Part shown: positions 36,819-45,480 of the stretch, piece after piece
Position numbering within the stretch: the stretch's first letter is position 1
Layout: every line of letters starts with the position of its first letter
Origin: Croceivirga radicis
GTDB lineage: Bacteria; Bacteroidota; Bacteroidia; Flavobacteriales; Flavobacteriaceae
Assembly: GCF_002072105.2 (NCBI RefSeq)
Contig: NZ_MTBC01000013.1
Coordinates: forward strand, 1 to 64,000
Length of the DNA stretch: 64,000 bases
Reading direction: 5' to 3'
Notes under the pieces: generated by a model
Told to the model about the DNA's origin: nothing
Database searches by the model: none
What the model saw: only the letters and a program-made list of their open reading frames with translations
Translations under genes and position numbers: made by a program

Positions 36819-39659
36819 CTAAGCTTCGGCATAGGCTTCAATAGGTGCGCAGGTGCAAATTAAATTACGATCCCCAAATGCTTCGTCCGTTCGTCTAACA
36901 GATGGCCAAAATTTATTTTCGAATACGAATTCCAAAGGATATGCCGCATCCTTTCTACTATATGGAAAATCCCATTGGTCTGCCGTAACCATAGCCATGG
37001 TATGTGGCGCGTTTTTTAGAACGTTATTAGGTTCAGCTGCATTGGCCTGGTCTATTTCTTCTCTTATGGAAAGCATGGCGTCACAGAATCTGTCTAATTC
37101 TTGTTTGCTTTCGCTTTCTGTAGGTTCTATCATCATAGTGCCCGCCACTGGAAAAGAAACGGTTGGTGCATGAAAACCGTAGTCGATAAGCCTTTTGGCA
37201 ATGTCCGTAACCTCAATGCCATTTTCTTTAAATGGTCTACAATCTATAATCATTTCATGAGCTGCACGACCTCTTTCTCCCGTATATAAAACCTCATAAC
37301 TGCCAGCTAACCTTTCTTTGATGTAATTGGCGTTAAGAATAGCGTATTTTGTGGCATTAGTAACTCCTTTGGCGCCTAGCATTCTTATATATCCATAAGA
37401 AATTAAGCATACTAAAGCACTACCCCATGGAGCAGCAGATATAGCGGTAATGGCATTATTGCCGCCAGTAGCCACAACAGGGTTAGATGGTAAAAAGGGT
37501 TTTAGCTGTTCCGCAACACAAATTGGCCCTACACCAGGCCCACCACCACCGTGAGGTATGGCAAAAGTCTTATGTAGGTTTAAATGGCAAACGTCTGCGC
37601 CAATGGTTGCTGGGTTGGTTAAACCAACTTGGGCGTTCATATTGGCACCGTCCATATAAACTTGGCCACCATGGTCATGGATTAATTGGGTAATTTGTTT
37701 AATGGAAGATTCAAATACGCCATGTGTAGAAGGATAGGTAACCATTAAAGAAGATAGGTTTTCTGAATGTAATTTTACCTTCTCTTCTAAATCTACTAGA
37801 TCTATGTTTCCATTTTCATCTGTTTTGGTTACTACAACTTTCATGCCCGCCATGACAGCAGAGGCCGGGTTGGTACCGTGAGCAGAAGCCGGAATAATAC
37901 AAATATTTCTATGTCCTTGGCCATTTGCTTCATGGTAGGCCCTAATTGTCATTAGGCCTGCAAATTCTCCTTGTGCTCCAGAATTAGGTTGTAAGGACGT
38001 GGCCGCAAAACCAGTAATCTCAGTTAAGTAATCTTCTAGTGATTTTAGCATTACCTGGTAACCCTCTGCTTGGTTTATGGGAACAAAGGGATGTAAGTTG
38101 CCCCAGTTGGCCCAGCTCAAAGGCAACATTTCAGATGCCGCATTCAACTTCATGGTACAACTTCCTAAAGAAATCATAGAATGGTTTAACGCCAAATCTT
38201 TACGTTCAAGTTTCTTGATGTAACGCATTAAATCCGTTTCTGAGTGGTAACTGTTAAAAACCTCATGGGTTAAAAATTCTGTGTCTCTTTTTAAACTATC
38301 TGGAATTTCTTCAAAAGAGGTTCCTGTATCTGATGTATTGCCCACCTCAGAAAATACGGCCAATATATCTTTTACATCCTCGAAGGAGGTTGCTTCGTTC
38401 AAGGAAATGGTAACCGTATTGCTATCTACGTAGTTTAGGTTAATTTCATTATTAAGGGCTACTTCTTTTAAGGCTTCGGCGTCTGCAACTTTTACCTGTA
38501 TGGTATCAAAAAACACCGTGTTGGTTTGTGCAAAACCTACCTCTGCCAACATGCCTGTTAATTGCTTGGTTTTCTCATGAATGCTATTTGCTATGTACTG
38601 TAAACCTTTTGGGCCATGGTACACGGCATACATACCGGCCATTACGGCCAACAAAACTTGAGCAGTACAAATGTTAGAGGTAGCTTTATCTCTTTTTATG
38701 TGTTGTTCCCTTGTTTGTAGGGCCATACGCAGGGCGGGGTTACCGTCTGTATCTTTGGTTAAACCAATAATTCTTCCCGGAATGTTTCTTTTGTAGGCTT
38801 CTTTTGTTGCAAAAAATGCAGCATGTGGCCCACCATAACCTAGCGGAATTCCAAAACGTTGTGTAGTGCCTACCACTACGTCTACACCCCATTCTCCAGG
38901 GGCTTTTAATAACACCAAGCTAAGTAAATCTGCGGCAACGGCCACTTTGATTTCATTAGCGGTTGCCTGTTGGGTAAATTCTTTAAAATCTTTTACTTGT
39001 CCGTGCTTTCCTGGATATTGCAAAAGGCTTCCAAAAAAATCTGTTGTATAGGTAAATTGTTCTGGATTACCTATTACCAATTCTATCTCTAATGGTGTTG
39101 CTCTGGTTTCTAATAGGCTTAAGGTTTGTGGTAGTACGTTTTCATCTACAAAAAATTTAAGAACACCATCTTTTTTTTGTTGTCTACTACGCAAGTCATA
39201 AAGCATGGTCATTGCCTCTGCGGCTGCTGTACTTTCATCTAAAAGTGATGCGTTGGCTATTTCCATACCGGTTAAGTCCGTAACCATGGTTTGAAAATTG
39301 AGCAACGCCTCTAAACGCCCTTGTGCAATTTCTGCTTGGTAGGGTGTATAGGCCGTATACCATCCAGGATTTTCTAGAATATTTCTTTTAATTACAGATG
39401 GTGTTAGGGTATTGTGATACCCAAGACCTATATAGGTCTTAAAAATTTTGTTCTTTTCTGATAATTTCTGAACATGCCCTAAGAACTCATGTTCGCTCAT
39501 GGCTTTAGGTAATTCTAGTTCTTTCTTTAACCGGATATCATCAGGAATGGTTTGGTACATTAACTCTTCCAAATCTTTTACTCCTACGGTTTCTAGCATT
39601 TTAGAAAGGTCTTCTTCCCTAACGCCTATGTGGCGCGATGCAAATAATTCTGTGTTCAT
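36819..39659 (-). CDS. gcvP: Glycine dehydrogenase (decarboxylating), P protein
   Basis: A 946-aa single-chain P protein of the glycine cleavage system, which decarboxylates glycine and passes the aminomethyl group to lipoylated H protein. The PLP-binding Lys697 lies in HLNLHKTFAIPHGGGG. The N-terminal half shows YTPYQAEIAQGRLEALLNFQ (start of the pattern) and other family blocks. The frame is open to 39713, but the ATG at 39659 gives the usual N-terminus. It is monocistronic with its own -7 box (TAATTTTG, 39680-39687) and terminator. gcvH and gcvT are not in the window. Confidence 0.95.
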   Translation of the reverse strand: MNTELFASRHIGVREEDLSKMLETVGVKDLEELMYQTIPDDIRLKKELELPKAMSEHEFLGHVQKLSEKNKIFKTYIGLGYHNTLTPSVIKRNILENPGWYTAYTPYQAEIAQGRLEALLNFQTMVTDLTGMEIANASLLDESTAAAEAMTMLYDLRSRQQKKDGVLKFFVDENVLPQTLSLLETRATPLEIELVIGNPEQFTYTTDFFGSLLQYPGKHGQVKDFKEFTQQATANEIKVAVAADLLSLVLLKAPGEWGVDVVVGTTQRFGIPLGYGGPHAAFFATKEAYKRNIPGRIIGLTKDTDGNPALRMALQTREQHIKRDKATSNICTAQVLLAVMAGMYAVYHGPKGLQYIANSIHEKTKQLTGMLAEVGFAQTNTVFFDTIQVKVADAEALKEVALNNEINLNYVDSNTVTISLNEATSFEDVKDILAVFSEVGNTSDTGTSFEEIPDSLKRDTEFLTHEVFNSYHSETDLMRYIKKLERKDLALNHSMISLGSCTMKLNAASEMLPLSWANWGNLHPFVPINQAEGYQVMLKSLEDYLTEITGFAATSLQPNSGAQGEFAGLMTIRAYHEANGQGHRNICIIPASAHGTNPASAVMAGMKVVVTKTDENGNIDLVDLEEKVKLHSENLSSLMVTYPSTHGVFESSIKQITQLIHDHGGQVYMDGANMNAQVGLTNPATIGADVCHLNLHKTFAIPHGGGGPGVGPICVAEQLKPFLPSNPVVATGGNNAITAISAAPWGSALVCLISYGYIRMLGAKGVTNATKYAILNANYIKERLAGSYEVLYTGERGRAAHEMIIDCRPFKENGIEVTDIAKRLIDYGFHAPTVSFPVAGTMMIEPTESESKQELDRFCDAMLSIREEIDQANAAEPNNVLKNAPHTMAMVTADQWDFPYSRKDAAYPLEFVFENKFWPSVRRTDEAFGDRNLICTCAPIEAYAEA

Positions 39660-39784
39660 AAAGGCAAAAAATAAAGTCGCAAAATTAGGCATTAATTCAC
39701 TTAAATACCGCATTTTAAAATCGTCAAGGGCTAAAGTTGTTAACCAAGAATTAACCTTTACTGCTTTATGTTTAATTTTGTTTA

Positions 39785-40603
39785 ATGCGTTGGGTACGAT
39801 CGCTTTTTAAATTTTATTTGGATGCTAGTGTTCACGTATCATTAGCGGTATTTTGCTTATACTATGCAACCTGCGTTAAGTTGAACATTATCTTTGACTT
39901 GGATTATGCTTTTTTTTTGTTTTTTGCGACTATTGTAGGCTACAATTTTGTAAAATACGGGGTAGAGGCAAAAAAATATTGGATAGTAGCCAAACAGCGA
40001 CACAAGGCAATTCAATTATTTAGCATTTTAGCAGGCTTGGGCGCTTTCTATAGTGGGGCTAAAATTGATTCTAGTTTGTACTTTCCACTTTTTGTTTTAA
40101 CCCTTATTTCTGCCTTATATGCAGTGCCTTTTTTACCCAATGCGAAGAATCTAAGGAGTTTAGGCGGATTAAAAGTGTTTTTGGTGGCTTTTGTTTGGAC
40201 CGGGGTAACCCTTTGGTTGCCTTTATATGCTACCGGAATAACCATTGGTGTGGACCATTTAATTTTAATGCTACAGCAGTTTGTACTAGTTTTATTGCTA
40301 ATGGTTCCTTTTGAAATTAGAGACCTTAAATATGATCAGCCCGAGCTAAGAACAATACCTCAGCAAATAGGAGTGCTCAATACGAAATACGTTGCATATT
40401 TTATGTTAATCGTATTTTTAGCGAGTGCCTTATTACTGCATAAAAATATGATGCAGGTTCTATTTTTAGATTTAATCTGGGTGTTGCTTATAGCTTACTA
40501 TATCCATAAGAGTAAAGTTGACCAGTCTAAATATTTTGCTTCTTTCTGGGTAGAAGCTGTTCCAATATTTATGGCCATTGCCTTATTTGTTTTTAAGGTC
40601 TAA
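39785..40603 (+). CDS. UbiA-like prenyltransferase family membrane protein
   Basis: A 272-aa protein with 7-8 membrane segments. The loop PFEIRDLKYDQPELRTIP resembles the second Asp-rich motif (DxxxD) of UbiA prenyltransferases. The first Asp-rich motif near NFVKYGVE is not conserved (Asn-Phe-Val-Lys in place of NDxxDxxxD), so catalytic activity is doubtful. A -7-like TAATTTTG lies only 4 bp before the ATG. Its stop overlaps that of the small zinc protein on the other strand. Function unknown. Confidence 0.6.
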   Translation: MRWVRSLFKFYLDASVHVSLAVFCLYYATCVKLNIIFDLDYAFFLFFATIVGYNFVKYGVEAKKYWIVAKQRHKAIQLFSILAGLGAFYSGAKIDSSLYFPLFVLTLISALYAVPFLPNAKNLRSLGGLKVFLVAFVWTGVTLWLPLYATGITIGVDHLILMLQQFVLVLLLMVPFEIRDLKYDQPELRTIPQQIGVLNTKYVAYFMLIVFLASALLLHKNMMQVLFLDLIWVLLIAYYIHKSKVDQSKYFASFWVEAVPIFMAIALFVFKV

Positions 40604-40833
40604 GAGTTGGCTTGTTCCTTTATACGTTGTTTTATTGCCTCTTTTTCTTTTGCACTTAACGTATGCAGATTTGCTTTCTCGCACAACGCGGTTAGATACG
40701 TATTTTTCTTGGTGTGGCTAGAACAATGTTTGCAGAACAAAATATGAAAACGTAGTTTCCAAATATCCCAGAAGCCTGCTTCTTTGTACTGACTTTTGTT
40801 GCAAATTTCTGAAGCTTTATCACAAGAAATCAT
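40600..40833 (-). CDS. Minimal HxxxCxxC zinc protein, candidate anti-sigma factor
   Basis: A 77-aa protein without a membrane segment. Residues His30, Cys34 and Cys37 form the H-x3-C-x2-C motif (FHILFCKHC) of zinc-containing anti-sigma domains. Two further cysteines, Cys4 and Cys11, are in the N-terminal part. The C-terminus is a charged helix (AKEKEAIKQRIKEQ). The frame extends upstream only through a TTG; the ATG at 40833 lies 5 bp after the sigma factor stop, which implies joint expression. Anti-sigma function is inferred from motif and context. Confidence 0.75.
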   Translation of the reverse strand: MISCDKASEICNKSQYKEAGFWDIWKLRFHILFCKHCSSHTKKNTYLTALCEKANLHTLSAKEKEAIKQRIKEQANS

Positions 40834-40838
40834 AAATT

Positions 40839-41390
40839 CTAAAACCAATTATCGTTTAAACAACCCATAAGCGCCGTTCTGGCCCTATGTATCATAACCC
40901 ACAGGTTAGACGGGTTTATTCCTAATTCATTACAAATATCCTCAGTATCCATTCCTTGAATGGTTTTCATTTTAAAAACTTGCGCCTGTTTGGTAGGTAA
41001 TTTTTCTATGCAACCGTATATGGCATCACCTAATTCTTCATTTTCTAGAAATGCCTCCCCATCTCTGTCCTGGTTGTCTGCAACTCTTTTTTCTAACCAA
41101 TCTCCTTCTTCACTGTCTGCGGCAAAGTCTATTTTTACCTCAGCCTTTCCTTTTTTAGAGTTTATTTTTCTGTAATGATCAATTACCTTTCTTTTAAGAA
41201 TAGCAATTAACCAGGTACGTTCTGCGGCATCGCCTTTGAAATTGGGTGCAGATTTTAAGCCGGCAAAAAAAGTTTCTTGTACTAAGTCTTTAGCCAATTC
41301 TGCATTATTAACCCGGCTTACGGCATAATTAAAGAGGTAGTCCGCATATTTATCTACCCAAGTATCCGGATGTAATACATTTGTTGGCAT
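40839..41390 (-). CDS. ECF-type RNA polymerase sigma factor
   Basis: A 183-aa sigma-70 family protein with region 2 (WVDKYADYLFNYAVSRVNN ... DLVQETFFAGLKS ... RTWLIAILKRKVIDHYR) and region 4 (EKLPTKQAQVFKMKTIQGMD ... ICNELGINPSNLWVMIHRAR). No regions 1 or 3 are present, typical of extracytoplasmic function sigmas. The ATG at 41390 is preferred over an upstream TTG at 41411. It precedes the small zinc protein. A -7 box lies 19 bp upstream of its start. Target genes are unknown. Confidence 0.93.
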   Translation of the reverse strand: MPTNVLHPDTWVDKYADYLFNYAVSRVNNAELAKDLVQETFFAGLKSAPNFKGDAAERTWLIAILKRKVIDHYRKINSKKGKAEVKIDFAADSEEGDWLEKRVADNQDRDGEAFLENEELGDAIYGCIEKLPTKQAQVFKMKTIQGMDTEDICNELGINPSNLWVMIHRARTALMGCLNDNWF

Positions 41391-41408
41391 TGTTCTTTTT
41401 AACGTTAT

Positions 41409-41416
41409 CAAAAGTA
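41409..41416 (-). promoter_or_regulatory. -7 box of the ECF sigma gene
   Basis: The minus-strand sequence TACTTTTG matches TAnnTTTG, with an expected leader of about 12 bases. No clear -33 TTG is seen at the usual spacing. Confidence 0.4.
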
Positions 41417-41593
41417 GTCAATTTTAATAGTTACACCATTTTCTCAAGTCAAAGGTGCAATACCAACATCACAAAAAAATCACGCTTTTATCACATGTGT
41501 TTTTTAACCAGTAATTTATAAGGGAATATTTCACGGTTTTCAGGTAGTTGTTAATTTTTAATTAGGCATAACTTGCGTTTAAAACCATAAATA

Positions 41594-42019
41594 ATGAAGC
41601 AGCTCTTGTTTGGATTACTCGTGTTTTTGAATCTTATATTAGTTTTTGGTCAAACCCAAACTAATCAGAATGTTCTAGGTAAGTATAGACTTAACTGGAT
41701 AGCTTCTGGTTTTTTTCCTGCGGATGATCTTTTAATTGAGAAAACAGCGGAAGATGGCCAATACGTTTTTGAATTTAAAGAGGATGGTTCTTTTGTGCAG
41801 CACTTAACAGCAGAGACTTTTGGGGAATGCCCTGTGGGTGTTTTTGTTTTAGAAAAAGGGTTTTGGAACTTAGAGAAGGGAAAATTATCTCTTAAGATGA
41901 AAGGCGAAAAATTAGCAGATTATACGTTTGAATATGAGATTGTATATCAGATTAAGAAAGAAAAAGGTAAATTAAGGCTTTTAGTAGATAAGATTTTAAC
42001 CAATAAGGAAGTTAAATAA
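41594..42019 (+). CDS. Secreted protein of unknown function, lipocalin-like pattern
   Basis: A 141-aa exported protein. A signal peptide covers about residues 1-20 and ends at LVFGQ. The remainder is a run of beta strands with GKYRLNW near the start and YVFEFKEDGSFVQHL, a pattern common in lipocalin-like domains. I do not recognise the family. It faces away from the sigma/anti-sigma pair; a 33-aa membrane peptide frame starts 2 bp after its stop. Confidence 0.7.
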   Translation: MKQLLFGLLVFLNLILVFGQTQTNQNVLGKYRLNWIASGFFPADDLLIEKTAEDGQYVFEFKEDGSFVQHLTAETFGECPVGVFVLEKGFWNLEKGKLSLKMKGEKLADYTFEYEIVYQIKKEKGKLRLLVDKILTNKEVK

Positions 42020-42021
42020 TT

Positions 42022-42123
42022 ATGGTTTTTAAGTATAGAAAGGTAATTATAGCTTTAATAGCAACTTTAGTTACCGTTTTTATTTTGTTTAGAATGTGGC
42101 TTGTAGCCTTTGACACTTTATAA
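42022..42123 (+). CDS. Short hydrophobic membrane peptide (33 aa), candidate
   Basis: A 33-codon frame starting 2 bp after the stop of the secreted-protein gene. It encodes a basic N-terminus (MVFKYRKV), one membrane segment of about 20 hydrophobic residues and a short acidic tail (AFDTL). Spacing suggests translational coupling. The sign of a real gene is its position and its classic single-span topology; there is no independent proof of expression. The remaining 98 bases before the next gene (42124-42221) hold nothing recognisable. Confidence 0.42.
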   Translation: MVFKYRKVIIALIATLVTVFILFRMWLVAFDTL

Positions 42124-42221
42124 ATATTAGCAACGCGAGCAGGTGTTTTTAAACTGGGTTTTTGCTATATGATAATCGGTGGCGTTATCTCAACTTTAAT
42201 ACAAAGCCACAAAGTTGCCAA

Positions 42222-42644
42222 CTACTCTATCGTATTGGATATATCTTTTAAAATTATTTTTAATTTTCCGGGCTCTACTGGTTTTACAATATAGTCTGAA
42301 ATTTCACTGATTTTTTTTGCCCTTTCTATATCCTTTGGGTCTACAGAAGAAGATACCATATAAATGATGATTTTCTTACCAACTTTTGGCTTTAGTTCTA
42401 CATAACGTTCCATAAATTGAAAGCCATCCATTATTGGCATGTCTATATCCAAAAAAATAACATCTGGAAGGTCCTGGTCATTATCAATGTTGGAGATAAA
42501 AAAATCCAAAGCCTGTTCACCATCTTTAAAGACCAATATGTCTTTGACTATTTTTTGTTTGTCTAATATAGACTTCATGGTAAATTGATAGATTGGATCA
42601 TCATCAATAATACATGCACTTAAGTTTCTACGTTCTTGGGACAT
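42222..42644 (-). CDS. Single-domain response regulator (system 1)
   Basis: A 140-aa CheY-like receiver with no output domain. The acidic pocket is Asp14-Asp16 (CIIDDDPIYQ), the phosphorylation site Asp66 in FLDIDMP, the switch Ser in VSSS, and the lysine in IVKPV. It resembles the Rcp1-like response regulators found beside bacterial PAS and phytochrome kinases. Its first 17 bases overlap the end of the histidine kinase gene, so both are made together. It may act by protein contact or pass phosphate onward. The paralogue is at 48949-49371. Confidence 0.92.
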   Translation of the reverse strand: MSQERRNLSACIIDDDPIYQFTMKSILDKQKIVKDILVFKDGEQALDFFISNIDNDQDLPDVIFLDIDMPIMDGFQFMERYVELKPKVGKKIIIYMVSSSVDPKDIERAKKISEISDYIVKPVEPGKLKIILKDISNTIE

Positions 42645-45258
42645 AATTTAAATCTATTTCAAATTTGGTTCCTTTATCAATTTCACTATCAATGGTAATG
42701 TAGCCACCCATTGCTTCTACTTGCGATTTGGTCAAAAATAAACCAACTCCTTTAGCCTCTGGGTGTCTGTGAAAAACTTTATTAAGCCCAAAAACTTTAT
42801 GCCCATGCATTTTTAAATCAATGCCTAAACCATTGTCTTCAAAACTTAGAAATGCCCTTCCTTGTTTAATTTTAGATGTAATCTTTAAAATAAGCGGCCT
42901 ATGTTTAGACCTATATTTAATAGCGTTACCAATTAAATTTAGGAAAATACTATCCAAATATATCTTGTTGTATTCTACACAGGGCAAATTACTAAAATCT
43001 ACTTTGATGGTCGCATTTGAATTAATAATCTCTGCAGCTAGTATTTCCTTAGTATTTTTAACGGTTTTTGCCAGTGTTATCTTTTCTACATTTTTATTGC
43101 CTTCACTTTTAGCTTTTATAGATTCTACAAGCGTATTAAGTGTTAAGGTAAGATGGTCTATTACCATCTCGAACTTTTCAAACAACTCAGCTTTGCCAAG
43201 TTCATCTGTTTCCTCTTTATGTAGCTCTAGCAGCATATTTAAGTTGCTAACGGGAGACCGTAAATTGTGAGAGGTTATATGGTTAAATTCTGCTAATTGG
43301 TTGTTTCTCTTTGCTAATTTATTAGAATATTCTTGTAAATCTTTGTTGGCCCTAAGCAATTGCTTTTCCGCTTTTTTTAATTCTGTAATATCCCTTAAAG
43401 CTATAATCACCAAAGGACCATCTTCTGTAAAAAGCGGGCTCAAACTTAATTGTGCAGGTACTTCGTTTCTGCCATTATGCATAACATAAAAGTCTTGCTT
43501 AAATCCTAATTTTTGATGTTTAAAGTCTTCAAAAAACGTTTTAGCATAGTTATACATGGCATTGTGTTGCCTTTGTGGGGTAAGTTGGGCAACAGAAAGC
43601 CCTACTAGATCTTTGGCCGCCATGCCAAAAAGTGTTTCTGATTGTTTGTTGGTAATCTGTATAATGCCCTTTTTATCTACAATAATCATGGTATCTGGAG
43701 CGGACTCTAGTAAATTTTTAAATTTTATTTCTTCCATGCGTTGCATGGTTACATCTTGTAATGTACCGCTAATTTCTATTACTTCTCCTTCTGGATTGGT
43801 GATGGCAACCGCTAGTAATTGAATGGTTTTGATACTACCATTTTTTAGTACGATACGGTGTAATATATCATGGTATTTCTTGCCTTGAAAAGCCAAGGTT
43901 ATTTGTTCAGAAACAAATTGTTGGTCTTCTGGATGTATGTAGTTAAAATAGGTGTCAAATACTATTTTTGTGCCAGGCTCGTGCTCAAATATAGTATACA
44001 TCATATCTGACCATTCTATGTTGTTGTTGCCAACATCCCATTGCCAATAGCCAATCTTGGAAAGGTTTTCTACAAAGGTTAGGTATTCGTTTTTTCTTAT
44101 GAGTTCTGTTTCTGTTTTTTTCTGAAGTGTGATGTCTTGTAACGTTCCGCTTATCTCTTTTACTGCACCATTTTTGTTACCAATGGCAACGGCTAGCAAT
44201 TGCAATGTTTTAATGGTGCCGTCATTAAGGAGAATCCTGTATGGAAACTCGTGATATTTTTTACCGTTAAAAGCTAGTTGTATGTTGTCAGAAATGAGTT
44301 GCCTATCTTCTGGATGTACAAGCGCAACAAAATCATCAAACATAATTTTGGTGCCGGGCTCTAAACCAAAAGTGTCATAAAGAATATCTGAAAAAAATAT
44401 TTCATTGGTAATCGTGTTCCATTGCCAATATCCTATTCTCGCTAGTTTTTCAGAAAAGCTTAAAAATTCATTTTTACGGGTTAAATCATTTTCAATTGCT
44501 TTTTGTTCGGTTATGTCTTGGGCAGCTCCGGCAACTTCTATTACTTCGTTAAAACTGTCTGTAATTACTTTTCCAGATAATTCAATTGTTCTTTCGGTTC
44601 CATCATCAAGGACAATACGATAGGAATATTTCTGAAATCTTTTATTTTTTAAAACATCTTCTGAAATTTGCACCACCTTGCTTCGATCGTCTGGATGTAT
44701 TCTTGCTAGTACCTTATCATAATCCATTACCTCTGCGGTAGGTATTTGAAAAATGTGGTACAGTTGTTTGGACCAAACTACTTGGTTCGTTAGGGTGTTC
44801 CAACTCCAATAGCCAGAATTGCTTACTTTTTCTGCTAGGTTTAATTGTTCAACGGTGGTAGTTAGTCTAAGTTCATTTTCTTTTCTAAGCGTTATGTCTT
44901 CAAATATTCCGTAGCTCCTTACACATACACCATTTTCAAAATCTGCTTGGCCTGTGGTTCTTACATGTTTAGTATTTCCTTTAGCCGTTAAAATCTCTAG
45001 ATCAATATCAAAAGGTTCCCCTTTTTCTTTTAAATTGGAATAAGCTTTTTCAAATAGAGCTCTATTTTTTCCTTCTTTATAGAAACTAAATCCATTGGAT
45101 TTGGAAGGAATAAAATCTGGTGGTAATTCAGCAATGTCATTGATAACGGAATTCCATAGCAATGAGTCCTCTTCGTAATCAAATTGCCATATACCAATTT
45201 TAGCGTGATGGTTTATTTTTTGTAGAATATCGTCTACTTGGATAAGGGGAGCTTTCAT
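42628..45258 (-). CDS. Soluble multi-PAS sensor histidine kinase (system 1)
   Basis: An 876-aa kinase without membrane segments. Four PAS_3-like modules with PAC ends start near residues 22, 148, 275 and 402, all with the pattern G-x-W-x-W (GYWSWN, GYWQWN, GYWQWD) and HPEDR loops, followed by a fifth PAS (about 512-625). The dimerisation H-box is HITSHNLRSP with phospho-His664, and the ATP domain has N-box NAIKY, G1 DNGLGID and G2 GVGLFLTKS. Its stop overlaps the response regulator by 17 nt. A -7 box, TAAATTTG on the minus strand (45311-45318), lies upstream. Sensed signals are unknown. Confidence 0.92.
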   Translation of the reverse strand: MKAPLIQVDDILQKINHHAKIGIWQFDYEEDSLLWNSVINDIAELPPDFIPSKSNGFSFYKEGKNRALFEKAYSNLKEKGEPFDIDLEILTAKGNTKHVRTTGQADFENGVCVRSYGIFEDITLRKENELRLTTTVEQLNLAEKVSNSGYWSWNTLTNQVVWSKQLYHIFQIPTAEVMDYDKVLARIHPDDRSKVVQISEDVLKNKRFQKYSYRIVLDDGTERTIELSGKVITDSFNEVIEVAGAAQDITEQKAIENDLTRKNEFLSFSEKLARIGYWQWNTITNEIFFSDILYDTFGLEPGTKIMFDDFVALVHPEDRQLISDNIQLAFNGKKYHEFPYRILLNDGTIKTLQLLAVAIGNKNGAVKEISGTLQDITLQKKTETELIRKNEYLTFVENLSKIGYWQWDVGNNNIEWSDMMYTIFEHEPGTKIVFDTYFNYIHPEDQQFVSEQITLAFQGKKYHDILHRIVLKNGSIKTIQLLAVAITNPEGEVIEISGTLQDVTMQRMEEIKFKNLLESAPDTMIIVDKKGIIQITNKQSETLFGMAAKDLVGLSVAQLTPQRQHNAMYNYAKTFFEDFKHQKLGFKQDFYVMHNGRNEVPAQLSLSPLFTEDGPLVIIALRDITELKKAEKQLLRANKDLQEYSNKLAKRNNQLAEFNHITSHNLRSPVSNLNMLLELHKEETDELGKAELFEKFEMVIDHLTLTLNTLVESIKAKSEGNKNVEKITLAKTVKNTKEILAAEIINSNATIKVDFSNLPCVEYNKIYLDSIFLNLIGNAIKYRSKHRPLILKITSKIKQGRAFLSFEDNGLGIDLKMHGHKVFGLNKVFHRHPEAKGVGLFLTKSQVEAMGGYITIDSEIDKGTKFEIDLNYVPRT

Positions 45259-45310
45259 CTATTAATTTTATAAATCTTACAAATCAACATCATATGTAAG
45301 AATTAGCTTT

Positions 45311-45318
45311 CAAATTTA
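45311..45318 (-). promoter_or_regulatory. -7 box of histidine kinase 1
   Basis: The minus-strand TAAATTTG matches the -7 consensus; the leader would be about 45 bases. A TTG lies 15 bp upstream, shorter than usual spacing. Confidence 0.38.
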
Positions 45319-45446
45319 AAAAAATAATCCAGTCAAATAATAAATGATGCTATATGTGGTTAGTTCTTAATAAATTATCACTTTTTACTATCTAAACGAA
45401 CTTATTTTTCACTGGATTCTGGGGGTAGCGTCTTGGATAGGGTAAA

Positions 45447-45454
45447 TATCTTTG
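45447..45454 (+). promoter_or_regulatory. -7 box of the MORN-like gene
   Basis: TATCTTTG matches TAnnTTTG, 26 bp before the ATG at 45481. The -33 region has no TTG at standard spacing. Confidence 0.42.
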
Positions 45455-45480
45455 TTGTGTGGTAATAAAAACATGAAATT

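Noticed and set aside
39660-39784. Glycine riboswitch before gcvP
   Set aside because: The region between gcvP and the divergent gene is only 125 bp and shows no paired conserved glycine aptamer structure.
42821-43270. 149-aa plus-strand frame in histidine kinase 1
   Set aside because: Antisense of the kinase domain; no start context or neighbours.
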